A stretch of 12,125 nucleotides of DNA from Ephemerocybe angulata. Lineage: Eukaryota > Basidiomycota > Agaricomycetes > Agaricales > Psathyrellaceae. Within the stretch, counting starts at the first letter, position 1. Each line of letters starts with the position of its first letter. Positions 1-8,500 of this stretch are shown here, piece by piece. The translations under genes were made by a program, and so were the position numbers. Below the pieces are notes generated by a model. The model was not told the origin of the DNA. It saw nothing but the letters and a program-made list of their open reading frames with translations, and searched no databases. The stretch is from NCBI GenBank assembly GCA_013368325.1, contig JAACJK010000210.1, forward strand, positions 1-12,125, read 5' to 3'.

Positions 1-2439
1 CTCTTCGCCAACTTGATGATCTTGGCAGTTTCCTTCTCGATATACTCTTCTTCCAGGTGCGGATTGTGAGCTGCTTGACGTCGTTCTCCGAAAACTCGGC
101 TGAATAGTGATCTCGCATGGGTACCCTGCCAATCCAAGTTAGCATCGGACCAAATGCATCGATTGAGAAACAACACACCTTAAAACACGCCTTCCCTGCT
201 TCAAAACTCGTCCATTGGGTGCCCACTCAAAGGCCCCAATCGCCACCCCTTTGTCGGAGCTTTGCTTAATAAAAGCATGTTCTTCAGGAATCTCCTTCAT
301 CGCAACAGACGTCGAGTGTTCTCTTTTCGCATACAACCTTCGTGAGTACAGTGCAGGACTGGGTAGTCAGAACTCACTTTTCGTTAGCACGACTGGTACT
401 AGGATAGAGGTCAATGAGCGACCATAAACACCCCTTCTTCGATGTTGACATAGCATAAGGCTTGATGCTTCGACGGTTCGACCTATCGCTCAGATCTGCA
501 AATACTGACTGAATATCAGAAATAGGCCGTAGATGAGTTTCGGCAGCCTCGATATCAACATCTAACATAACGGGTTAGCAGGTGAGCGCTTGTGTTGAAT
601 CCGTACTCACGTAAACAGGTGTATGCAAGTGTGAGAGGGTCGGTTCGGGTTGGGCATGGGAACTGATAGTACGACTGGAGAGCATTCCATTCCCGTGGAA
701 ATATCAAGTGCCCCAAGTGGTACTTTCCATCGGATTGCAAGCTTCGAGGATATAAGCAGGCTCAAATGGATCAGGTAGAAGTTCGAGCCATTCACTGCGA
801 AACCAGAAGGGAATGTCTTCTCGTTCAAAGACCGTGGTGATTTCGCGAACGTTCCGCTAGTTGGTGGTGAGTATAAGATCAAAACAAGCGCTAAACGACT
901 CACATTGTGCTCCTCTGCCAGTTGGACTAATGATGTGGGAAGGGATAACGAGAGCTTTCCATAGATGTAAAGCATTTTCTCTGGATAAGCATGTCGCTCA
1001 TCACGACTGGGGGCAAGCAACCCACGGTCCCATGCTGGTCGAAGGAGAGCGCTGGGAGTGTGTTGCAGCGTTAGAACATATTCTCAATCTTCAAAACGAA
1101 TTCTGAAAGTCGAAAACTCGAAAGTTGAAAGTCGAAAACGGGAAACTCGAAAGCTCAAAACTCGAAATCTTGAAACTCGGAAACACGAAGCTCGGAAGTC
1201 GATGAAAGCTCGAAACTCGAAAGTTCGAAACCGCTGGAAAGCTCGAAACTCGAAAACTCGAAACTCGAAAACTCGGAACTCGAAAGCTCGAAACTCGAAA
1301 CCGCTGAACTCGAAATCTCGAAAAGCGTCGAAGTGTCAAAACGTGTTGAAGCTTGAAGCACGGTAATAGAATAACCAAAGACACCAAGACTTACGGGAGT
1401 TTATCTTCGGCACGCTGTGCAAAAGCCCAGTAAGCCTCACACAAGCGAGCGGTGCGGGACGGACTATTGAAAAGCTCGCATTCGCGAATACCCATCGGAA
1501 TCCCTGAGCATTTGTTAGATAGTCGAAGCACCAGGATCATACCATTGACGCACCTGCAATAAAGAACACCTCGTTGACGGTATAGGCTCCAATTCCAATC
1601 CAAACATCACTTGCTCCCCGGATAGCGTTCACAGCGAAGTCGAATCGGGATGTGTGCCAGCGCGACTTAATCCAAACTGCAACGCCATCCAGGAACCTCC
1701 CGTACTCATCCAGTACATATGGCGGTTCAACAGGCAGACCGGTGCGCGTAGTGGACCATATAGGCTGAGGACGAGCTGTCAGTCGTGGCGGGTTGTGTCA
1801 AGCATACACTGCGCACCTGGAAAAGCTTATCCATAGAAACAAACGCGAGAACAAAGTCGACGCACTCAATGGCAAGTGCCACGGAGAACTTCCGAAGCTG
1901 CATAAACGAAGGCCAGGGCAGTTGAGCACAGTATCAAGATGAAAACAAGATGAAAAGCCTTCAAAATGCGCACCTTGCTTGAAACGAGAAGTAGTTCCTC
2001 CCAGCGCATCCGAGAATAGACCTGAACGGAGGTGTGTGTGAGGTATGCCACCTGAGGATAAACTTAGTTGATATAGATTAGAAAGATACGGAACGGAACG
2101 TACTCTGAGCCAAAGCAGACCCAAATCAACAATAAGCGCCCGCACTGAATAGTGGACTCCTCTCAAAGCAAGAGACGTGATAGCAATGGCTGGGGGTTCT
2201 GTATCCGTGCCTTGGAGCTCCTTGGCTATGATTGGAGTCTGCTTGCCATGCTTTCCACGCCGGAGTGTCGTCTGTGGTGTAAGTTTCTGGACAATGCCTT
2301 CAGGAATCTCCGCGGCCTTTGTTTCGGTTGCGGTGTAGTCGGCCCACAGGCCTTGAACCTGCCGGCTTGAGTCGGGGTAGGCCTCTAGGCCCCATAGCGA
2401 TGTGAGGTGGTGTGCACGCCCTTCTACTGTCTCGGGCAT
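1..2439 (-). CDS. Uncharacterised multi-exon protein, 3' end beyond left edge
   Basis: I do not recognise this protein. Ten exons join in phase: 2439-2104, 2051-1974, 1897-1817, 1764-1554, 1503-1395, 1051-904, 856-611, 561-378, 337-179 and 125 to beyond base 1, giving about 560 residues in the window. The start is the first ATG of an open frame (MPETVEGRAHHL). The joined product is soluble and mixed-charge, with stretches such as RFDFAVNAIRGASDVWIGIG, IPFWFRSEWLELLPDPFEPA and SVAMKEIPEEHAFIKQSSDK; no signal peptide or membrane helix is evident. All introns start GT and end AG, and most are 40-76 bases; intron 5 (1052-1394) is 343 bases and holds a minisatellite. Two frame breaks occur. Exon 7 needs one extra base at the CCCC run 711-714, otherwise it ends at a stop at 704-706. 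The last exon probably needs one near 57-61, less surely. The gene is divergent from the monooxygenase. The exon chain is convincing; the function is unknown. Confidence 0.65.
1052..1394 (-). other. Minisatellite-expanded intron
   Basis: This is intron 5 of the uncharacterised minus-strand gene. On the minus strand the donor is GTAAGT at 1394 and the acceptor is CTCCCAG ending at 1052, with a TTCTAAC branch-like sequence about 20 bases before the acceptor. Joining gives a CCC codon across the junction and keeps the frame (AEDKLP then ALLRPAWDRG). The other introns of this gene are 40-76 bases, so this one is roughly five to eight times longer, and the excess is accounted for by the repeat. 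Confidence 0.7.
1098..1346. repeat. Degenerate TCGAAA minisatellite
   Basis: About thirty degenerate units of 7-8 bases, consensus TCGAAA followed by one or two variable bases (usually AC, C, G or GC); about 17 contain an exact TCGAAA. Variants carry single changes (TCGGAA, TTGAAA, TCAAAA) and a few longer spacers (CCGC). On the transcribed strand of the host gene it reads TTTCGAG, that is, pyrimidine-rich. Several frames stay open through it, which is a by-product of its low complexity. Confidence 0.9.
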
Positions 2440-2757
2440 GGTATAGCGAAGGTCTGGTTCTCGAGAGATGAAGGTGGAACGAAACAATCAACGACGCGAT
2501 GCCAGGGTGGCCAGTGCATCGCCACCACACGTGAAAGTCATGGGGTGTACCATTTTCGGAAGGCGTTTCCCATATGTACCAACGCCGCGATTGCTCGGAA
2601 ATCCATGTACCATTCCGCACTACGGCGCATGTACCCTTTCTGCACCCCATTTATATGGTGTACTATTACTCAAAAGATCTCGATGTACCATACCAAAAGT
2701 CTCGTTTGAATTGAGGTGTACCGAAATAAGTGAGTTCTCCTCAAAATATGCCCAAAA
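2440..2757. other. Divergent intergenic region
   Basis: This stretch separates the start of the minus-strand uncharacterised gene (2439) from the first ATG of the plus-strand monooxygenase frame (2758). No frame here encodes the missing GxGxxG FAD-binding segment of the monooxygenase, and an in-frame TGA lies at 2731-2733. The main structure is the TGTAC array beginning at 2546. It could serve as a shared promoter, but no clear TATA box was identified. Confidence 0.6.
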
Positions 2758-2763
2758 ATGTAC
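2546..2763. repeat. Array of eight TGTAC motifs
   Basis: TGTAC occurs at 2546, 2575, 2606, 2630, 2659, 2684, 2717 and 2759, with spacings of 29, 31, 24, 29, 25, 33 and 42 bases. Six of the eight read GGTACA on the minus strand (TGTACC on plus), often preceded by AT. The sequence between motifs is not obviously conserved. It may be a decayed minisatellite of about 30-base period, a mobile-element end, or a cluster of protein-binding sites. The last motif overlaps the first codons of the monooxygenase frame. Confidence 0.7.
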
Positions 2764-3911
2764 GTATTTTTCGCTGTTAATTCTGCACGGTATTCGTGCC
2801 ATATGCTGGACGTCCACAAACGCTCTGGCCAGTTGGCTTTGAAGAAAGCCGGACTCATCGACCAGTTCAGGAAGGCCATGCGAGTCGACGCTACAGAAAT
2901 ATACGTCCGCGATCGCAAAGGTACCGTGTACCTCCACCACAGTGAAGAGGGAGAAGACGACCCCGAACGTCCCGAAATCGACAGAGCCGTTCTCCGTCGC
3001 ATACTTCTCGACGCTTTGGACCCCGATACCGTGCGTTGGGGCAAGAAGTTGAAGGAAGCTGAAGTCGTCACAGAAGATGGGAAGGAACGGGCTTTTCGGC
3101 TCCACTTTGCAGATGGATCCGCAGCGGAAGGCTTCAACATCGTGATTGGCGCTGATGGAACATGGTCCAAGGTCCGCCGACTGCGCAGCGACGTTCGCCC
3201 ACCGTATGTTGGCATCACCGTCGTCGCCACCAATATCACCCCCTCCAATCCGAGCTATCCAGCTATCTCAGATTTCGTTGGGAAGGGATCGTGCATGGCG
3301 GCAGGTGGGAATAACATTATCATGTCCCAGAAGAACGGGGACGGCTCGATAAGGACGTACGCGATGATCACCACACCCGAGGAATGGAAGGACAACTCTG
3401 GGATCGACTGGACCTCTCAAAGGGCTGCCTTGATTCAATTTGCAGACGAATTCTACGGAGATTGGAGCGATGAGCTGAGAGCGCTCATTATCGAATGCGA
3501 CGAGGGAGAACTCGCCTTCAGGCCGTTGTACCAGTTTCCTCCCGGATATACGTTCGAGAAGGATTGCACCGGGTAAGCAATACACCCAATCAATATACTC
3601 CTTGAGTCTCTGACAAAACGTGTAGTGTTACCCTCCTTGGCGATGCCGCCCATGTCTTGACACCATTTACAGGGATTGGGGTGAATGTAGCAATGAACGA
3701 TGCGTACGACCTTGCGTCGGCTATCGAGAAGGTGGCATCAGAAGGACTATCGGTGGATGATGCATTCGCCGAGTACGAGAAGGACATTTTTGCACGTGCG
3801 ACACTTAATGCGACACGTACCGATCGTGAGCAAGAGGTTTATTTCACTGGGAAGCCCATGTCGGAGGTGCTTAAAGGCCTTGCCCGTGCCTTTGATGGGA
3901 GCGAGATTTAA
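2758..3911 (+). CDS. FAD-dependent monooxygenase, N-terminus missing
   Basis: Family of single-component aromatic hydroxylases/TetX-like flavoprotein monooxygenases (FAD_binding_3 type), which hydroxylate small molecules using NAD(P)H and O2; the substrate is unknown. Exons 2758-3572 and 3626-3911 join at a GTAAGC donor and TGTAG acceptor (53-base intron, CTGAC branch at 3610-3614) to give 366 residues. Seen in order: MLDVHKRSGQLALKKAGL (16-33), typical of the segment just after the first FAD-binding strand; an IDR..LR..LL helix (74-84); the GADGTWSKVR motif (131-140); and the FAD-ribityl motif GDAAHVLTPFTGIGVN starting at 277. The preceding 50 or so residues, with the GxGxxG dinucleotide-binding fold, are absent, and a stop lies in frame at 2731. 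The protein is shorter than the usual 400 or more residues. As it stands it is unlikely to bind FAD normally, so it may be a truncated relic despite a clean frame. It runs in the same direction as the downstream oxidoreductase. Confidence 0.85.
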
Positions 3912-4547
3912 AGAATAGTGAAGATATCGTTGTTTAATGTGCTGGATCCTCACATGTATAACAGATTGAAAACTGCCATCCTCTTTAGTATCCAGGGGGT
4001 GACGCCAAATGCCTCCCTTGAGCTCTCGTTGTGTGTTTAAGCGCCCGTCTTCGAACGGAGGCCCTCCGATGAGCGAGCAGACTCCCCTTGCCGTCCTAGG
4101 CCCATCACAAACTCGGTAAATCAATCCTGAAACATAGACAGAGTGGAGAAAGTAACTATCATACGGTGCAGAGCTAACGCGGGAGTTCTTCTCTCCGAGA
4201 TCAGACGGGCGCTTAATGACCTTCTTTTTCCCGAATATCCAACGCGTCCTTATGGATAGGATTTCAGAGATGCTCCCCATCATTGTCCCACCGGAGGGGA
4301 TGAAATGACTGGAGGGGCCACGGCGCACTGCTTGGGGGCTGCCGGAATCGATGCCCAAAGCGGAGTTCGAGGTAACAGCTGGACAAGTCTATTGTAAGTC
4401 AGTGGCGCGTAACTTCTTTGACCCGTCCTCATCACATCCTAATAGCACAGTCAGCTGGGCGATCTAGTATCTATAGCCTGTGAGCTTCACTACTGCCTTC
4501 GAGCTCAAGACATCCTTCCACGACCCTGGATACGATCTTCAAGCGAA
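3912..4547. other. Intergenic region upstream of the NmrA-like gene
   Basis: This 636-base spacer contains the 14-base inverted repeat described separately and two GGAGGGG boxes (near 4293 and 4311) that resemble stress-response elements (AGGGG). The latter is a weak inference from very short motifs. No convincing coding exon was found; the long minus-strand frame across it has no recognisable protein features and overlaps the monooxygenase second exon. Confidence 0.5.
4037..4216. repeat. 14-bp inverted repeat with TTAA ends, MITE-like
   Basis: TTAAGCGCCCGTCT at 4037-4050 is the exact reverse complement of AGACGGGCGCTTAA at 4203-4216, bounding 180 bp with TTAA at both outer ends. TTAA is the target-site duplication of piggyBac-type transposons, so a small non-autonomous element is possible; a regulatory inverted repeat is the alternative. 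The interior encodes nothing recognisable. The 12-mer ACGGGCGCTTAA appears again at 11089-11100. Confidence 0.5.
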
Positions 4548-5516
4548 ATGGCCAAGTCCATTCTCCTCACTGGCGGCGCTAGCCAAGTAGGAGTCACCAT
4601 TGCTCGTCTCTTGAAGCAATCCGGGCACGAAGTAGTGTTCGCCTCTAGATCAGGAAGAGTTCCAGATGGCTTCAAATCCGTGAAGATGGATTGGTATGAC
4701 ACCCAAACGTTCGCCAACATCTTCCCCGGAGATCCAACTTTATCTCCCTATCATTCAGTCTATCTGCTCTGTCCACCCTTCGATCCCAAACCATATTTAT
4801 CGGTCAATCCATTCATCGATCTGTGTCTGGAAAGAGGAGTGAAGAAGTTTGTTCTGCTTGGAGGAACCGATGAGGTGGCGGATGGGAACGACACAGAGTA
4901 CATCGAGATTCAGAGGCATCTGGAAAAGAAAGGATGCAGATACGTGGTGCTAAGACCAACCTGGTTCTGTGGTACGTATGAATGTAGTTTCTTCTAAGGG
5001 GGGCGTGAGCTGACCACTAGGTCATTAGAGAACTTTCTCAACTATTTTGGAGAGTCGATTCGAACAACCGGAGCGTTCACAACGTCTGTCGCGACTGGAA
5101 AAATCCCATTCGTGGCTGTTGAGGATATTGCTCAGGTCGGATATAAAGCTTTAGTTGAAGAGGACAGCGCAAAGGAGAAGGTGATAATTGGTCCCGAGCT
5201 CTTAACATATGATCAGGTATGGTGTGCCGTGGGTTACATATATAGTCCACGATACGACACAGAACTTACCCTCAATGGCATTGACTTTTAGGCTGCAACT
5301 ACCCTCTCGCAGATCCTTCGCCGTCAAATAACGCACATCTCTGTTTCAAAGGACGACCTTATTGAAATTTACGACGCTATAGGATCACACGAAAACTCGC
5401 TTCTCGTCGCAGGTCTCGAGGAGAGGGCGGAGGCGGGAACTCAAGAAAGGTGGTGGACATGTCTGCCATACAAAACGTCAAAGATGACGAACGAGATATT
5501 TGCATTGGGCGAATGA
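4548..5516 (+). CDS. NmrA/EasG-like NAD(P)-dependent oxidoreductase
   Basis: An atypical short-chain dehydrogenase of the NmrA-like family, closest in feel to the EasG (agroclavine/festuclavine dehydrogenase) group, which reduces imine-like or quinone-like substrates in the cytosol. Exons 4548-4971, 5029-5216 and 5292-5516 give 278 residues, about the family length. Intron 1 (57 bases) has donor GTACGT and branch CTGAC at 5010-5014; intron 2 (75 bases) has donor GTATGG. Evidence: nucleotide-binding motif TGGASQVG (8-15) after a hydrophobic strand; Arg34 after the second strand, which suggests NADPH; the VLRPTWF motif followed across intron 1 by ENFLNYFGESI; and IPFVAVEDIAQVGYKAL, typical of the family. 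The start ATG sits in AAGCGAAATGGCC. The frame is intact. The substrate cannot be told; an ergot-type role should not be assumed, as basidiomycetes carry many such paralogues. It may act with the upstream monooxygenase, 636 bases away on the same strand. Confidence 0.85.
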
Positions 5517-5665
5517 AATTAGCGCAGTGGGCAGAAGGGTGTAAGGACAGGCTTGTTTGAAGGGACTGTCACCGATTCTCTGAGGGCGTATTAAACATAA
5601 ACAGGGATTTCTGAGTATCTCGTATCATATACTGTCGCCAACAATGTGCGGGGTATGCCGGCTGT

Positions 5666-7978
5666 TCAGGCCCTCTCAAATCCGTACAGTACTTGAGAAG
5701 GCATTTCAACTTTATGGCGATCGAGTTCATTGAAGATGTAGTCTTCGTCTTCCACTGGCATAAGGATATTGTGTCTGACAAGCCAATGTACGCACCATTA
5801 GCATGGGGCCTGGCAATTGATAGAGAGATATACGCACCGCGTATAGAGGTGAACCTGGACCTTAGTAAACCAATCGGGCTTCCCTTCGTTAGACCCAGCG
5901 AGACACCGGTTGCAGTAGTGCGACTGCTTGACATGGTTATTTCTATCGCTTTGGCGACGCTCCAGTATGTGTACCTGTTCCTGGAGCGCAGCTGTGCGTA
6001 GAACTTCGAACGAATAGCCGACTTCCTGGTGGTGAGTACGAGAATGTTCGACCTAGGGAGAACACGAGAAATGAGCCTCCATAGACAGAGATAGTTGGTA
6101 AACGCTACGACTTACCGCAGCTCGCCAAGTCAAAGCGGGGACACTAATACGGCACCGGCCATATTGTGAGTGTTGCTGAGCGCACAGTCGGCAAATAAAG
6201 CGTTCGCGGAGGTCGTCCATATTAGCCGCAGTTGCGACATGCGGATCGAGCCGACTTGCGCGACAAGGTATGCAGCAACCCTGGACAACCTTTCGTCAAA
6301 ATCATAGTAGACAGGCATTTCAATATTGAATCCCATCCGTTCCGCTTCCTCCTCATATGCGAACAAGTGGCAGACCGAGAGAATCTCCAGCCAATTGCAA
6401 CAGGCGGATAGGTCAGGGTTTGTGCAGGATATGGGGGAGGGTTTCAGGCAGCGAGAAGACAGATGTTGCGAGTTCTAGGGATCGACAGTTCGCCCAGAAA
6501 GGTTCGCGATGGGTACGAGGCGACGCATTTCTTCGCGTTTTGTAAAGATGAAAGCCTCTGCAATGTTTGGAAAATCGTTGATGACGGGCTGGAAGTCCAG
6601 GATAGCATCTTCTGGGGCGTCGAGCCAGCGAAGACAGCGGGAAGATACCAGAGATCGCGCTCCTGAGGGTACTTCAGCAACTCCAGCTTCGGAACGTTGA
6701 GAGTCGCCAGCCACGCGTTCCAAGATTCCATGAGAAAAGCCATTCGAAGGAATTTTGTGTCCAAAGTGTCAGCGTATAGACGTGCCTCCATAGCAGATAC
6801 GACTTGTGGTTCAAGTTTAGCCCGGAGATTGCGCCAGACTTTGAATAGGTGAGTACATAGTTGCGGGTGAGGAAGCGAGATTGAACCGACTTCGATCTGT
6901 TATCTTGGCGGTGCTGTTCTTTAGCTCTGGGGTATCCCAGTTTACGACTTCTTCGATATCGGGCTGCTCGTAACCCAGTTCGTAGAAGCATTGACGAACA
7001 CTTCTTGGCTTAGGCATGATTGCGAACGTGGGCTAGACAAGACACGACGCACAGATTTATACGGGCTTCCTTGATCGAATTCTTATCGTCAGCTTCTGGT
7101 CTTCATAGGCGTCAGCCCAGTCTTTGTACAAGATTGCTGCCTAAGAGACTGTGAGGATATCGTCCTGTATTAGTCAAAGGCTTGAGCGTAAGTACCTCCT
7201 GCATCTGTTCGATTTTAGCGGTTTGTTCATTCAAATGAGCCTCCCATGCCTCTTGAGCTCCAGCTAGGCCCGCCGTAACATGCGGTTCATATTGGGTCCA
7301 AACTCGACCACAAGGCATCTATATCTCCAGACCAGTGGTAAACCATAGTCTCCTTCTTCCTTAGACGTCGTCGGGGGGTCTTAAAGTTGTCAGCTTTGTT
7401 TTCACCACAGAGACTAGCGGATGGGCTCACAGAAGGTGTACGGTACAAAGTTGAGAATACTGCTATCCAGGTTCGGGTAAAAGCCCGAGAAATTCTCATC
7501 GGAAACATATCTGCACGACCATGGTGAGACCTGCTGTTGCCGCTGAACACATCTAAGGCAAAGACTCACTCTGACTTCTTGCAAGCGATGCAAAGCCGTT
7601 TCAGGAGAAAGAAATCTGTGCGGACGTTCGGAGTCGCGCAAGACTGAAAAGGGAAAAGTTTAACGAGGTAAAGACCATGGAGGAGCATTTGGAACTCACG
7701 TAGCAAAAAGAATTGAAGAGAAACGCCACCCATTTGGCTTCGGAGAAGCCAGCCGGCGGTTCCGGGGCCCCTTTTTCGACGCGCTTGGCCCTCCAAAGTA
7801 CGTGCATCATGGAGGGCTTTAGGAGGGCCCTGCGAAAGTCCTTGTGGCACGAGACATGTTAAGCAGGTCCTTTGGGTCAAGGTGGGAGAAAATCTTGTTA
7901 TGCGAGTGTCTCGTCAGCTTCCCATAGATGGTTCACCGAAAAATTGGAACTCGCCTCCAGTAAGACGTCGAGGGGCAT
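5666..7978 (-). CDS. F-box protein with Cys4 cluster and C2H2-like finger, copy 1
   Basis: Probable substrate adaptor of an SCF ubiquitin ligase. Exons: 7978-7955, 7893-7700, 7643-7570, 7510-7431, 7379-7196, 7140-7053, 7003-6891, 6838-6116, 6052-5838, 5774-5666 (about 600 residues). The F-box begins MPLDVLLE and continues IFSHLDPKDLLNM. Exons 2 and 3 join to make a C-x2-C-x15-C-x2-C cluster, with the first cysteine pair split by the intron. The tail has C-x2-C-x17-H-x4-H (YCNRC to HLYTRH), again built across an intron, then a family-specific C-terminus ending FERA. Intron 1 begins GC rather than GT. About eight frame breaks are inferred by comparison with copy 2 (near 7846, 7373-7378, 7294, 7093, 6625, 6478, 6416, 6387), mostly one missing base in a C/G run. 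Either the sequence under-calls runs or the gene is decaying. Similarity to copy 2 continues upstream to an ATG at 8054, so the true N-terminus may be longer. Confidence 0.75.
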
Positions 7979-8500
7979 TTCAGGTAAGAGGCTGAGGTCC
8001 CTCCTTCGGCGGGAAGGTCAGCCTTATTTCGAGGTATTCGTGATAGTTTTCCATGTCGCTGAGTATCTTTCAGTCTGCTGGTGCTGGAAGCTACCATGTA
8101 TTGACGGAGATCATCGTGCTCACCTTTTTCACAGAAAGTCCTCGATACTTGCCGTTTTGGCGAATAGCCCACTTCCTTCTCGGTATGACACCAGGTTCTC
8201 TGTCGATTGTATCTCGACAGACAAACTGGTGGTGGTCGTGGTTGAAGCTTGAGAGGACGACTAATTAAATTGTCCGCGACGCGTCCTTTAATAAGTATTA
8301 TTTTTTGAATCGCAACGCGTTGATAAACTTTGCATTCTTGGCCCTTTCAAGGAGGTAGAGCCCGCTGGGCACAGAAACGGCTCTGTCAGTGCTATAGTAG
8401 GAATAGAAATCATTCGAGACAGGAGGCCAGCCAAACAGACGGGGAATAGTCGAATGCTCATTACACGGTAGTAAGCGCAATCAATATCCGACATTCGACA
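7979..8500. other. Spacer between the two F-box genes
   Basis: This spacer lies downstream of copy 2 and upstream of copy 1, both on minus. Bases 7979-8054 resemble the sequence before the F-box of copy 2 (basic and Pro/Arg-rich, then DLSLLPE), so they may be coding or 5' leader. An A/T-rich tract around 8283-8308 is a plausible 3' end region for copy 2. Open frames here on either strand show no protein-like features. Confidence 0.5.

Noticed and set aside
1058..1366. Open frame for a Lys/Arg/Ser-rich basic protein on plus
   Set aside because: It is translated from the TCGAAA minisatellite; several frames are open only because the unit rarely forms stops, and the region is an intron of the minus-strand gene.
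1866..2051. Small minus-strand membrane protein with a hydrophobic helix
   Set aside because: The hydrophobic stretch is read-through of intron 1898-1973; splicing at GTGCGC/TGCAG gives a soluble in-phase product.
2440..2757. CRISPR-like array from the regularly spaced TGTAC motif
   Set aside because: The repeat core is only 5-6 bases, the spacing is uneven and the genome is eukaryotic.
3747..4358. 203-residue minus-strand ORF
   Set aside because: It overlaps the conserved FAD motif exon on plus, has no recognisable domain, and lacks codon or composition support.
7872..8252. 126-residue plus-strand ORF
   Set aside because: It is antisense to the F-box exons of copy 1 and low in protein-like features.
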